NCBI RefSeq assembly: GCF_042743185.1
Contig: NZ_JBHYMS010000012.1
Span: 62,001 to 126,000, forward strand
Direction: 5' to 3'
Length of the DNA: 64,000 nucleotides
Origin: Inquilinus sp042743185
Lineage (GTDB): Bacteria; Pseudomonadota; Alphaproteobacteria; DSM-16000; Inquilinaceae
Made by a program: the position numbers and the translations under genes. Shown one piece after another: positions 31,564 through 40,691 of the stretch (positions are counted from its first letter, which is position 1; each line of letters begins with the position of its first letter). Under the pieces are notes generated by a model. The model was not told the DNA's origin, ran no database searches, and worked only from the letters and a program-made list of their open reading frames with translations.

Positions 31564-31594
31564 CAAAATAGAGAATGCGTTCAAAATACTGAAC
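31560..31594. promoter_or_regulatory. Tandem IclR-type operator
   Basis: Two copies of TTCAAAATA-nn-GAA: the first at 31560-31576 and the second, a palindrome GTTCAAAATACTGAAC, at 31579-31594, spaced 19 bases. IclR-family proteins bind GTTCA/TGAAC-type palindromes; the overlap with the -10 implies autorepression. Confidence 0.7.
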
Positions 31595-31616
31595 GATTAC
31601 GGGAGGATGCGTCGAG

Positions 31617-32378
31617 GTGAGCGGCAGGGGCGCGGAGCGCATCCTCGATCTTCTGGAATGGTTCGCGGCGCGCGCCGAGCCGGCGGCGCTGGCCGATGTC
31701 GCGCATGCACTGGACCTCCCCAAGAGCAGCGCGCTGCTGCTCCTGCGCCTGCTGGTGGGGCGCCGCTACGCCGAGCGCCTGGCCGACGGCCGCTATCGCC
31801 TCATCCGCCTGCCCGGCGACCCGTCCGAGGGCCGGGAGGCCTGGAACGTCCTGCTGCGCCTGGCCGACCCGCATCTCCGCCGCGCCGTCGAGGAATCGGG
31901 CGAGAGCGTCTTCGTCGCCGTCCTGGACGGCGACGAGATCCGCTACCTGAACAAGCTGCTGCCGGCCCGGGAGATCCAGTACGACCGGAACATCGGGCCC
32001 ACCCGCGTCCCCCATCAGGTGTCGAGCGGCGTGGCGTTGCTGGCAAAGCTGCCGGCCGCGGAGCTCGGGGCCTATTGCGATCGCCTCGGCCTCGACCCCG
32101 AGCAGCGGCGGGACCTCCGCGCCCGTGTCGAGGCGGCCGCGCGTGACGGCTTCTATTTCAACGCCAGGGGGGTGGTCGAGGGCGCGTCCGGCGTCGCCGC
32201 GCCGATCCTCGACGGCACCGGCCGCGCGCTGGCGGCCCTCAACATCTCCGGGCCGCACACCCGGGTCGTCGCCAACCTGCCCAAGATCACCCGGGCCGTC
32301 CTCGACGGCGCGCAGGCGATCTCGGCGGAGCTGGCCAAGCGCAGCAGAACCCACAACCGTTCAGGGAGGAGCACATGA
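31617..32378 (+). CDS. IclR-family transcriptional regulator
   Basis: 253-residue regulator. The N-terminal winged helix (about 5-65) has AERILDLLEWFAARAEPAAL and LPKSSALLLLRLLVGRRYAERL. The effector domain (about 75-245) has VFVAVLDGDEIRYL, YDRNIGPTRVPHQVSSGVAL and GASGVAAPILDGTGRALAAL. The GTG start is supported by GGAGG ten or so bases upstream (31602-31606). Its stop overlaps the binding-protein ATG (ATGA), so it is the first gene of the cassette it probably controls. Confidence 0.9.
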   Translation: MSGRGAERILDLLEWFAARAEPAALADVAHALDLPKSSALLLLRLLVGRRYAERLADGRYRLIRLPGDPSEGREAWNVLLRLADPHLRRAVEESGESVFVAVLDGDEIRYLNKLLPAREIQYDRNIGPTRVPHQVSSGVALLAKLPAAELGAYCDRLGLDPEQRRDLRARVEAAARDGFYFNARGVVEGASGVAAPILDGTGRALAALNISGPHTRVVANLPKITRAVLDGAQAISAELAKRSRTHNRSGRST

Positions 32379-33478
32379 AGCATCACATCGCCGCCGGCAT
32401 TCTCGCCCTCGGCCTCGCCGCCGCCACGGCCGGCCACGCGCAGCAGGCGACCGTGCCTGCCGGATACCCCGCCGACTACGCCGCTGTGATCGAAGCCTCG
32501 CGCTCGGAGGGCGGCCTGGTCATCTATTCCAACATGGCGGACAACAACTGGCAGCCGTTGCTGCAGGGTTTCCGGGCGCTCTATCCCTGGATCAAGGTCG
32601 AGACCCTCGACCTCGGCTCCGGCACCGTGCATTCGCGCTGGGAGGCGGAGGCCGGGTCGGGATCCCGCACCGCCGACATCCTGATCTCCGGCGCCAACGA
32701 CCGCTGGGCCGCCTATGCCGGCGACAGCAAGATGATGGACTACCAGAGCCCCGAGCTGGCCGGCCTGCCCGGCTTCGCCCATCCCGCCCCCGGCATCTTC
32801 ACGCTCTCCGCCGACCCTCTCGTGATCACCTACAACGCCGCCCTGCTGCCGGAAGGCCAGCGGCCGACCGGCTTCGCCTCGCTGGTGGCGAAGGCGGTCG
32901 AGGACCGCGGCACCTTCGAGGGCAAGGTCACCACCTATGACGCGGCGCGCAACTCCTTCGGCCTAGCCGCCTGGTGGAGCTATCTCAACGCCAAGGGCGG
33001 GGACGGCTGGGCGGAGCTGGCCAAGCTCGGGCCGATGATCCGCGGCGAGGTGTCGGGCGGAGCGATGAACGAGAAGATCGCGACCGGCGAATACGTCGTC
33101 GGCGTCGCGGTGTCCGGCATCACCATCTTCCCGCGCCTCGACCAGCCGGGCGGCGAGCTGCTCGGCTTCGCCTTCCCCGACGACGGCACCATCATGATGC
33201 TGCGCGGCATGGGCATCCCGAAGGGCGCGGCCAACCCGAACTCGGCCAAGCTGTTCGTCGACTACGCCCTGAGCCATGCCGGGCAGACCCTGATCGGCAA
33301 GGGCGGCCTGACCCCGCTGCGCGACGACGTCGACGAGACGGAGGTCCGCTACACCTACCAGGGCATCGAGAAGACGGTCGGCAAGAACAACATCATCGTC
33401 GCCGGCTTCGACAAGGCCCTGATCGCCGACGCCCCGGCCTTCGTCGACAAGTGGAAGGCGGCGATGGCGGGCCACTGA
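32375..33478 (+). CDS. ABC transporter substrate-binding protein (iron/organic-acid type)
   Basis: 367-residue periplasmic binding protein with a Sec signal (about 1-23, ending GHAQ). GGLVIYSNMADNNWQPLLQGF, RTADILISG, VITYNAALLPEG and GIPKGAANPNSAKLFVDY are typical of the FbpA/AfuA-like family 13 group. Although some members bind Fe3+, many catabolic ones bind small organic acids or phosphonates. The gene neighbours (CoA-transferase, lyase) favour a carboxylic acid. Confidence 0.88.
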   Translation: MKHHIAAGILALGLAAATAGHAQQATVPAGYPADYAAVIEASRSEGGLVIYSNMADNNWQPLLQGFRALYPWIKVETLDLGSGTVHSRWEAEAGSGSRTADILISGANDRWAAYAGDSKMMDYQSPELAGLPGFAHPAPGIFTLSADPLVITYNAALLPEGQRPTGFASLVAKAVEDRGTFEGKVTTYDAARNSFGLAAWWSYLNAKGGDGWAELAKLGPMIRGEVSGGAMNEKIATGEYVVGVAVSGITIFPRLDQPGGELLGFAFPDDGTIMMLRGMGIPKGAANPNSAKLFVDYALSHAGQTLIGKGGLTPLRDDVDETEVRYTYQGIEKTVGKNNIIVAGFDKALIADAPAFVDKWKAAMAGH

Positions 33479-33513
33479 CCGCCCGCCCCGGCAGCCCATC
33501 ACCGGACTGGCCC

Positions 33514-35232
33514 ATGACCGACCTGACACTCCGCCACACCACGCCACTCGGCTGGGACCGCTCGCGCCTGATCTTCTGGAGCGTCGCGATCCTCTCCACC
33601 CTGCTGGTGATCGGGCCGCTGGCGCCGATCATCGCGCAGGCCTTCCTCGATCGGCCGCTCTATGCCGAAGGCGCGGCCGGCACCCTCGGGAACTTCCAGC
33701 GCCTGTTCGGCGACCCGGCGATCCTCGGCATCTTCGGCAACACGATCTACTTCGCGATCCTGACCATGGTCGTGGCGCAGATCTTCGGGTCGGTCATGGC
33801 GGTCGTGGTCGGGCGCACCAACCTGCCCGGCCGCAAATGGATCGGCGAGATCCTGATCTGGCCGCTGTTCGTGTCGAACCTGGTGATCGCCTTCGGCTGG
33901 CTGACCATGTACGGCCCGTCCGGCTACGTCTCCCTGGCGATGAAGAGCTGGTTCGGGGTCGTGCCCTGGAACCTGTATTCGATCACCGGCATGGGGGTCG
34001 TGGCCGGCCTCAGCCAGGCGCCGCTGTCCTATCTGATGTGCCTCGGCGCCGTGACCAAGGCCGACCCGCAACTGGAGGACGCCGCCCGCTCCGCCGGGGC
34101 GGGCCCGTTCCGCGCCCTGTTCTCGGTGACCGTGCCGATGATGCGGCCGGCGATGATCTACTCCGCCGTGCTCAACTTCGTGATCGGCATCGAGATGCTG
34201 GCGATCCCGCTGCTGTTCGGCGCGCCGGGCGGCATCAACACGGTCACGACCTTCCTCTACAACAACGGCATCAACGCCGCAGTGCGGCCGGATTACGGCA
34301 TCGTCGGCGCGGCCGCGCTGATCCTGCTCCTCGTCGTCGCCGGGCTGGTCTGGCTGCAAGGAGCGCTGATGAAGGGCAGCGGGCGCTTCGTCACCGTCCG
34401 CGGCAAGGCCAGCCGCCCCTCGACGCTCGACCTCGGGCCGTGGCGCTGGATCGCCTTCGCGGCCGTCCTCGCCTATGTGCTGTCCACCATCGTCGCGGTC
34501 TTCGCCGGGATCGTCATGCGCTCGGGCGTCAGCTTCCTGACGCCGCTGATCCCGTTCTGGAAGCTGGTCACCACGGCAAATTTCGCCACGGTCTTCGCCT
34601 CCGAGACCTATGTCCGCTCGATCGTCAACTCGGTCGTCATCGCCCTGGTCGGCGGCGTCATCGGCACCTTCTTCATCGCCGTGATCGCGCTGGTCGCGCG
34701 CCGGTCGGAATTCCGCTACGCCCGGGCGCTGGAATACGTCGCCCTGTTCCCGCGGGCGCTGCCCGGCATCATCGCCGGCCTGGGCTTCTTCTACGCCGTG
34801 GTCTGGGTCCCCGGCCTCGACATGATCCGCGGCACCATCGGCATCCTGATGGTCGCCTTCATCCTGCGCTACATCCCGGTCGGCTTCGGCGCCATCGCGC
34901 CCGCTTTGGCCCAGATCGGCGAGGAGCTGGACCGCGGCGCCCGCATCTCCGGCGCCGACTGGTGGACGACGGTGACGCGGATCATCCTGCCGATCCTGAA
35001 GCCGGCGCTGTTCTCCTGCTTCGCGCTGCTGTTCATCCACTTCTTCAAGGAATACGTCACCGCCGTGTTCCTGTTCCAGCCGGGGTCGGAGATCATCGGC
35101 ACCACGATGCTGCAGCTGGCGGCCCAGGGCGACAACGGCCCGGTGGCGGCCCTGGCGACGATCCAGATCGTCATCACCGCCGCCTTCGTCCTTCTCGCCC
35201 GCCCGGTTTTCGGAGCCAAGATCTATGGCTGA
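33514..35232 (+). CDS. ABC transporter permease, duplicated (FbpB-like)
   Basis: 572-residue membrane protein with two complete permease halves. The first has the EAA loop EDAARSAGAGPFRALFSVTV, the second DRGARISGADWWTTVTRIIL, with about twelve spans in all. One polypeptide therefore provides both halves of the channel, the normal form for Fe3+-type importers. The ATG at 33514 gives a conserved start; the stop lies eight bases inside the ATPase gene. Confidence 0.92.
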   Translation: MTDLTLRHTTPLGWDRSRLIFWSVAILSTLLVIGPLAPIIAQAFLDRPLYAEGAAGTLGNFQRLFGDPAILGIFGNTIYFAILTMVVAQIFGSVMAVVVGRTNLPGRKWIGEILIWPLFVSNLVIAFGWLTMYGPSGYVSLAMKSWFGVVPWNLYSITGMGVVAGLSQAPLSYLMCLGAVTKADPQLEDAARSAGAGPFRALFSVTVPMMRPAMIYSAVLNFVIGIEMLAIPLLFGAPGGINTVTTFLYNNGINAAVRPDYGIVGAAALILLLVVAGLVWLQGALMKGSGRFVTVRGKASRPSTLDLGPWRWIAFAAVLAYVLSTIVAVFAGIVMRSGVSFLTPLIPFWKLVTTANFATVFASETYVRSIVNSVVIALVGGVIGTFFIAVIALVARRSEFRYARALEYVALFPRALPGIIAGLGFFYAVVWVPGLDMIRGTIGILMVAFILRYIPVGFGAIAPALAQIGEELDRGARISGADWWTTVTRIILPILKPALFSCFALLFIHFFKEYVTAVFLFQPGSEIIGTTMLQLAAQGDNGPVAALATIQIVITAAFVLLARPVFGAKIYG

Positions 35233-36301
35233 CCTCGTCCTGGACCACCTGACCATCCGCTACGGCGACGTCACCGCGGTCAACGACATCTCGATCCATG
35301 TCGCGGCCGGCGAGTTCCTGACCTTCCTCGGCCCCTCCGGCTGCGGCAAGTCGACGACGCTGTTCTCGGTCGCCGGGCTCAACCACGCGACCTCGGGGGC
35401 GATCCGGATCGGCGACGCGGTGCTGTTCGACGGCGCGCGGGGCGTCTTCGTTCCCCCCGAGCGCCGCGACATCGGCCTCGTGTTCCAGAGCTACGCCCTG
35501 TGGCCCCACAAGAGCGTGGCGGAAAACCTGGCCTTTCCGCTGAAGCTCAGAAAGATCGGCCGGGCCGAGCGCGACGAGCGGATCCGCGAGGTGCTGTCGC
35601 TGGTCGAGATGACGCCCTATGCCGAGCGCTACCCGTTCGAGCTGTCCGGCGGCCAGCAGCAGCGCGTGGCGCTGGCCCGGGCGCTGGTCTATCGCCCCCG
35701 CCTGCTGCTGCTGGACGAGCCGCTGTCGAATCTCGACGCCAAGCTGCGCGAGCGCGCCCGGGTGTGGCTGCGCGAGCTGCAGGAGCGGCTGCATGTCACC
35801 ACCATCTATGTGACGCACGACCAGTCCGAGGCCCTCGCGGTGTCCGACCGCATCGCGGTGATGAGCATGGGGCATCTGCGCCAGCTCGGCACCCCGAAGG
35901 AGATCTACGAGCGCCCGGCCGATGCCTTCGTCGCCGATTTCATCGGCTCCTCGAACTTCCTGTCCGGCCGGATGGTGGGAGAGTCGAACGGCCGCGCGAC
36001 GGTGGAACTGGGCGACGGCACCCGGCTCACCGTGCCGGCGGGCAGCCCGGCCGGGGACGGCAGCCTGGTCGTCGCCGTGCGCCCCGAGCGCATCGAGCTG
36101 GTCGACGGGCCGGGCGAGAACGCGATCCGGGTCGAGGTCGCGCACGGCACATATCTCGGTGCGGTCTACCAGTACGAGGTCGCCGGCGGCGGCTCGGCCT
36201 TCCGGATCCAGACCAGCCGTCCGATCGAGGCGCGATCCGCCTTCGTCCGCATTCCGCCCGAGGCCGCGGCGATTTTCCCCGCCGGCCCCGAGGCCCCGTG
36301 A
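35225..36301 (+). CDS. ABC transporter ATP-binding protein with TOBE domain
   Basis: 358-residue ATPase. Walker A GPSGCGKSTTL (about 38-48), Q-loop FQSYALWPHKSV, signature LSGGQQQR, Walker B LLLLDEPLSNLD and H-loop THDQSEAL are present. The last 110 residues form a TOBE regulatory domain. It overlaps the permease gene at its start and the CoA-transferase region at its end. Confidence 0.93.
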   Translation: MADLVLDHLTIRYGDVTAVNDISIHVAAGEFLTFLGPSGCGKSTTLFSVAGLNHATSGAIRIGDAVLFDGARGVFVPPERRDIGLVFQSYALWPHKSVAENLAFPLKLRKIGRAERDERIREVLSLVEMTPYAERYPFELSGGQQQRVALARALVYRPRLLLLDEPLSNLDAKLRERARVWLRELQERLHVTTIYVTHDQSEALAVSDRIAVMSMGHLRQLGTPKEIYERPADAFVADFIGSSNFLSGRMVGESNGRATVELGDGTRLTVPAGSPAGDGSLVVAVRPERIELVDGPGENAIRVEVAHGTYLGAVYQYEVAGGGSAFRIQTSRPIEARSAFVRIPPEAAAIFPAGPEAP

Positions 36302-36312
36302 GCGAGCCGCCG

Positions 36313-37524
36313 ATGACCGAGCCCCCGATCCGCTTCGACCCGACGCTGTCCGGCCCGCTGTCCGGCGTGCGCGTCCTCGACCTGTCCCGCCTCGTCGCCG
36401 GCAACATGCTGTCGCTGCAGCTTGCCGATTTCGGCGCCGACGTCGTCAAGATCGAGCCGCCGACGGGCGATCCGCTGCGCGACTGGACCGATGACGGCCA
36501 GTCGCTGCACTGGAAGGTCTACGGCCGCAACAAGCGCTCGATGGTGCTGAACCTGCGCGAGGCGGCCGACATGGACGCGCTGCTCGCGCTCGTCGAGACG
36601 GCCGACGTCTTCATCGAGAACTTCCGCCCCGGGACGCTCGAATCCATGGGCATCGCGCCGCAGCGGCTGCTCGGGATCAACCCCGACCTGATCGTGGTGC
36701 GGATCTCCGGCTTCGGCCAGACCGGCCCCTATGCCGCCTATCCGGGCTTCGGCACGCTGGTCGAGGCGATGAGCGGCTTCGCCGCCCGCACCGGCTTCCC
36801 CGACCGCGAGCCGGTGCTGCCGCCGCTCGCGCTCGCCGACATGATCGCCGGCATCACCGGGGCGCAGGCCGTCACCATGGCGCTGCTCGCCCGCGAGAAG
36901 GGCCACGCACGAGGCCAGGTGATCGACCTGTCGCTGCTGGAGCCGATGTTCGCCGTGCTCGGCCCCGAGGCGGCGATCCACCAGGTCACCGGCAAGGTCA
37001 AGCAGCGCACCGGCAGCGCCTCCAACACCTCGTCGCCCCGCAACGTCTACCGCTGCGGCGACGGCAAATACGTCGCGCTGTCCGGATCGATGCAGGTGAT
37101 CGCGATGCGGATCTTCGACATCATCGGCCGGCCGGACATGAAGACCGATCCGCGCTTCTCCAGCAACGCGGCGCGGGTCCGGCATCGCGACCTCGTCGAC
37201 CAGGCTGTCGGCGCCTGGTTCGCCGAGCGCGACCGCGACACGGCGCTGCAGGTGATGCGCGAGGCGGGTGCCACGGTCGGCCCGGTCTACGACATCGCCG
37301 ACATCGCCGCCGATCCGCATTTCCGCGAGCGCGGCGTGATCGTCGAGGTCGAGGACGCCGACAACGGCTCCCTGCCCATGCATGCCGTGCTGCCGCGCCT
37401 GTCCGGAACGCCGGGCGGCCTGAGGCGCCCCGCGCCCGGGCTCGGCGAGCACACGGCGGAGCTGAAGGCCGAAATCGCCCGTTCGGCGCAGGCCCGCAAG
37501 ACCGCGACGGGAGACACCCCATGA
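36313..37524 (+). CDS. Class III (CaiB/Frc-type) CoA-transferase
   Basis: 403-residue acyl-CoA transferase. SGVRVLDLSRLVAGNMLSLQ and DFGADVVKIEPPTGDPLR are the N-terminal CoA-binding signature, and the catalytic Asp is D176 in LALADMIAG. IENFRPGTLESMG and VVRISGFGQTGPY are also conserved. It moves CoA from a donor such as succinyl-CoA to a carboxylic acid. A GTG at 36298 overlapping the ATPase stop (GTGA) is an alternative start adding five residues. The CitE-type lyase gene follows with an ATGA overlap. Confidence 0.92.
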   Translation: MTEPPIRFDPTLSGPLSGVRVLDLSRLVAGNMLSLQLADFGADVVKIEPPTGDPLRDWTDDGQSLHWKVYGRNKRSMVLNLREAADMDALLALVETADVFIENFRPGTLESMGIAPQRLLGINPDLIVVRISGFGQTGPYAAYPGFGTLVEAMSGFAARTGFPDREPVLPPLALADMIAGITGAQAVTMALLAREKGHARGQVIDLSLLEPMFAVLGPEAAIHQVTGKVKQRTGSASNTSSPRNVYRCGDGKYVALSGSMQVIAMRIFDIIGRPDMKTDPRFSSNAARVRHRDLVDQAVGAWFAERDRDTALQVMREAGATVGPVYDIADIAADPHFRERGVIVEVEDADNGSLPMHAVLPRLSGTPGGLRRPAPGLGEHTAELKAEIARSAQARKTATGDTP

Positions 37525-38360
37525 TCCGCTCGCTGCTCTACGTCCCGGCCTCCGAGCCGCGCTTCATCGAGAAAGCCCATACGCGCGGCGCCGACGCCGT
37601 GATCCTCGATCTCGAGGACGCCGTCGCGCCATCCCGCAAGACGGCGGCGCGGAACGCGCTGGCGGACAGCGTCGCCCAGGCCGGCCGGTCCGGCGCCACG
37701 ATCTATGTGCGGATCAACGCCGAGCCGGAGCTGCGTTTCCTCGATGCGGAGGCCGCCTGCCGGGCCGGCGCGGCGGGTCTCCTGGTGCCGAAGACCGGCT
37801 CCGCGGCGGATCTGGCGGAGCTGGCCGGGCGGCTCGCCCCCATCGAACAGGGCCTCGGCCGGCCCGCGATGGAGTTCGTGGCCTTGATCGAGGATCCGGC
37901 GGCGCTGCTGGACGCCCGCGCCATCGCCGCGGCCCCCCGCGTCGCCGCGCTGGCCCTGGGCTCGGAGGATTTCGCCACCGCCACCGGCGCGGCGCCGACG
38001 CCGGAGACGCTGCGGCTGCCGAAGCTCCTCCTCCACTACGCCGCCAAGGCGGCGGGGCTGCGCTCCTACGGCCTGCTGCGCTCGGTCGCCGATTACCGCG
38101 ACGTCGAGGGGATGACGGCGGCCGCACGCGAGGCCCGAGCCTTCGGCTTCGATGGGGCCAGTTGCATCCACCCGGCCGTGGTGCCGATCCTCAACAAGGC
38201 CTTCGCGCCGACGGAGGAGGATCTCGCCTGGGCCCGCCGGGTGGTGGAGGCCGACGCCGCCGCGCAGCGCGAGGGCAAGGGCGCCTATCTGGTCGACGGG
38301 CGCTTCGTCGATGCGCCGATCGTGGAGCGGGCCCGGCGCATTCTCGCCTCGGCTGGGTGA
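37521..38360 (+). CDS. HpcH/HpaI (CitE-like) CoA-ester lyase
   Basis: 279-residue TIM-barrel lyase of the CitE/malyl-CoA lyase group. RSLLYVPASEPRFIEKA, ADAVILDLEDAVAPSRK, IYVRINAE, EFVALIEDP and ALGSEDFATATG carry the Arg, Glu and Asp residues that bind Mg2+ and the substrate. It would split a 3-hydroxyacyl-CoA such as citramalyl- or malyl-CoA to acetyl-CoA plus pyruvate or glyoxylate. Coupling to the CoA-transferase gene suggests the two steps work in sequence. No hydratase gene is present, so the imported acid probably already carries the hydroxyl. Confidence 0.9.
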   Translation: MIRSLLYVPASEPRFIEKAHTRGADAVILDLEDAVAPSRKTAARNALADSVAQAGRSGATIYVRINAEPELRFLDAEAACRAGAAGLLVPKTGSAADLAELAGRLAPIEQGLGRPAMEFVALIEDPAALLDARAIAAAPRVAALALGSEDFATATGAAPTPETLRLPKLLLHYAAKAAGLRSYGLLRSVADYRDVEGMTAAAREARAFGFDGASCIHPAVVPILNKAFAPTEEDLAWARRVVEADAAAQREGKGAYLVDGRFVDAPIVERARRILASAG

Positions 38361-38377
38361 GCACGGAGGCCCGCCCC

Positions 38378-39541
38378 TCACTCCCGCCGGCCGAACTCCC
38401 GGTCGAGCCAGCCGAAGGCCTCCGCCTGCTCCTCGGCCCGGAAGATATGGGCATTCGGCCAGACCTTGGCGGAGAACCGGTCCGGCGCGCCGGCATCGGC
38501 CCAGACCTTCTCCATCTTCGCGAAGGCCGTGCGCACCGAGGCCACCGGGAACAGCGGGTCGGTCTCGCCGGCATAGAACAGCATCGGCTTCGGCGCTGCG
38601 ATCGAGGCGGCGTCGGGATAGTCGAACCAGCGGAACATGCCGGGATGCAGCATGTTGAAGGCCGACTGCCCCTTGAGCTGGTTGTTGCCGGGCACCATCA
38701 GCCCGTCCAGCGTCGCCATCCAGTTGACCGCGACGCCGGCCGTGACCGCGTCGGTCAAGGCCGCCACCTGCCAGGCCCGGAAGGCACCCATGGAGAAGCC
38801 AACCGCCGCCACGCGGCCCTTGTCGACCTCGGGCAGCGAGGCGAGCCAGCGCGCCGCCCGCACATCCTCCACCGCGATGGTGCCGGCCAGGGAAGAGCCG
38901 AGGTTGAACAGGTTGGAGGCCAGCGCCTGCTGCGACTCCGGGCCGTTGTTCTGCCGGTCGCCCCAGCCCAGCGCGTCGGTCGCCAGCACGACATAGCCGC
39001 GGCGGGCCAGGTCGTCGCCGATGAAGTTGCCCGAATAATACTTGTCGACCCAGGCCTGGGCCGAGGCCAAGCGCGCGTCATCGCCCCAGGGCCGGACCAT
39101 CTTCTCCTTGCCGATGTCGAACTTGCCGCCGTGGTCGTGCAGCACCAGCGCCGCCGGGAACGGCCCCGGACCCTTCGGCACCAGCAGCAGCGCGGCGACG
39201 CGGCTGCTGCCGGTGATCGACAGCACGATCTTCCGCGCCACATAGGGACCGCGGTCCTGCTCCTCCATCGTCCGCGCATCGAAGGGTGTCGCGTCGTCCG
39301 GCTGGATCAGGAGGTCCCAGTACTTCGCCCGCGCGGTTGCCCGCCAGTGCGAAAAGTCCCCGCCGGTCCGGTCCCGGGCCAGGGCGAAATCCAGCCGGTC
39401 CTTCAGCTTCTGGTAGAAGACCGGGAGGTTGTTCTCGGTCACCCCCTTCGTCTCGTGATCCGCCTCGGCCGCCATCGCCGCCTCCCCCATGGTCAGCGCG
39501 GCCGCAGCCGCGGCAACCCACGCCAGAGCCCGGAAACGCAT
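38378..39541 (-). CDS. Secreted alpha/beta-hydrolase (dienelactone hydrolase-like)
   Basis: 387-residue hydrolase with a Sec signal (about 1-24, cleaved after AMA). The nucleophile elbow is GFSMGAFRAW; a later Asp (AGETDPLFP) and His (PNAHIF) complete a Ser-Asp-His triad. GYVVLATDALGWGDRQ is typical of acetyl-xylan-esterase/dienelactone-hydrolase-like proteins. It should act in the periplasm on an ester or lactone. It follows the cyclase gene on the same strand with a 70-base gap holding a hairpin; both products are exported. Confidence 0.82.
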   Translation of the reverse strand: MRFRALAWVAAAAAALTMGEAAMAAEADHETKGVTENNLPVFYQKLKDRLDFALARDRTGGDFSHWRATARAKYWDLLIQPDDATPFDARTMEEQDRGPYVARKIVLSITGSSRVAALLLVPKGPGPFPAALVLHDHGGKFDIGKEKMVRPWGDDARLASAQAWVDKYYSGNFIGDDLARRGYVVLATDALGWGDRQNNGPESQQALASNLFNLGSSLAGTIAVEDVRAARWLASLPEVDKGRVAAVGFSMGAFRAWQVAALTDAVTAGVAVNWMATLDGLMVPGNNQLKGQSAFNMLHPGMFRWFDYPDAASIAAPKPMLFYAGETDPLFPVASVRTAFAKMEKVWADAGAPDRFSAKVWPNAHIFRAEEQAEAFGWLDREFGRRE

Positions 39542-39580
39542 CGGGTCGTCCTCCCCTCTCTTCTGCCGCCCGGAACGGAT

Positions 39581-39604
39581 GGGGAGGGCACAGGCCCCCT
39601 CCCC
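39581..39604 (-). terminator. Hairpin between the cyclase and hydrolase genes
   Basis: GGGGAGGG pairs with CCCTCCCC around an 8-base loop, just after the cyclase stop on the minus strand. No T tract, so it may only attenuate. Confidence 0.4.
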
Positions 39605-39611
39605 TCATCGC

Positions 39612-40544
39612 CTATTGCGGCGTCGGCCGCATCACCCCGTCGGGGCCCCGGCGCAGCGGGGCGGTCTGCTTCGGCAGCGGCGCGCCCGGCGCCTCGGCGA
39701 TGGTGACGCCGTGCGGCCAGTCGGCCGGGGCGATGGCGATGTAGCGGGCGTAGCCGCCGGTGCCGCCCAGCGGCTTGGCGTAGCCGATGGCGATCAGCGC
39801 CCCGGCCTCCGGCACCTGGTCGAGATTGGCCACGCCTTCCGCCTGGGTGAAGTGGTTGTGCATCAGCCAGGCCTCGCCCTCCAGCGTCGGCGTGGCGTCG
39901 GTGTCCAGCGGCTCGTGGCCGTGGAACAGGATGCGGCGCTCGAGATGCAGGAACTTCAGCGCGTCCAGCGACACGCCGGGGAACGGCTTGTCGTTGAAGT
40001 GCTCGACATCGCCCCACTTCTTCGACCAGTCGGTGCGAACCATGACGACGCTGCCCTCGGGCACGGTGCCGTGCTTCGCCTCCCAGGCCGTCACGTCCTC
40101 GACGGTCATGGCGTAGCTGGGGTCCTTCGCCACCTTCTCGTGGATGTCGATCACCACCAGCGGCCGCACCGCGAAGGTCGGCGGCAGGTCGCTGATCGTG
40201 GCGCCGTATTCGTCCCAATGCGCCGGCGGGTCGAGCTGGGTGCCGTACTGGTCGGTCGGCAGGGCATAGGCGCTGGCGACGAAGCCGTGCTTGGCATAGG
40301 TGAACTCGTCGCCCTTCTTGGCGTAGTCCGGCAGATCGTTGCCCGCCGTCGCCGGCTTGAACTCGGCGTTGCCGAAGCCCGGCCAGACCGGCTGGGTCGG
40401 CGCGAAGGCATGGGTCAGGTCGATGTACTTCGCGCCCTTCAGCGCCGAATCATAGATGCTCCACAGCCCTTCCGCCGCCTGCGCCGGCGGCGCGGCGGCA
40501 AGCGCGAGGGACAGGACGGCCGTCGCGGCCGGAATGCGCAGCAT
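39612..40544 (-). CDS. Exported cyclase-family (kynurenine formamidase-like) metal hydrolase
   Basis: 310-residue PF04199 protein with a signal peptide (about 1-23, ending AQA). Family positions are H44 (IDLTH), the active-site motif YGTQLDPPAHW (100-110; D105, H109), and HGHEPLDTD. The usual HxGTHxDxPxH motif is changed: the central His is Gln (Q103) and the first His is Gln/Tyr, a variant also found in other exported members. It probably binds Mn or Zn and hydrolyses an amide or lactone. Substrate unknown. Confidence 0.85.
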   Translation of the reverse strand: MLRIPAATAVLSLALAAAPPAQAAEGLWSIYDSALKGAKYIDLTHAFAPTQPVWPGFGNAEFKPATAGNDLPDYAKKGDEFTYAKHGFVASAYALPTDQYGTQLDPPAHWDEYGATISDLPPTFAVRPLVVIDIHEKVAKDPSYAMTVEDVTAWEAKHGTVPEGSVVMVRTDWSKKWGDVEHFNDKPFPGVSLDALKFLHLERRILFHGHEPLDTDATPTLEGEAWLMHNHFTQAEGVANLDQVPEAGALIAIGYAKPLGGTGGYARYIAIAPADWPHGVTIAEAPGAPLPKQTAPLRRGPDGVMRPTPQ

Positions 40545-40691
40545 GGAAGCCCCCTTCGATGGTTTGCACCGGCGAGCATCGCCCGACCCCGGGCGGCCTC
40601 CAAGCGAGAAGATCGCGCTCCGGCTTGACGCCCCGCCCCGGCCGGCTTATCCGTGAACTGCCCCTGACGGCTCGGAAAGGAGGGTATGACG

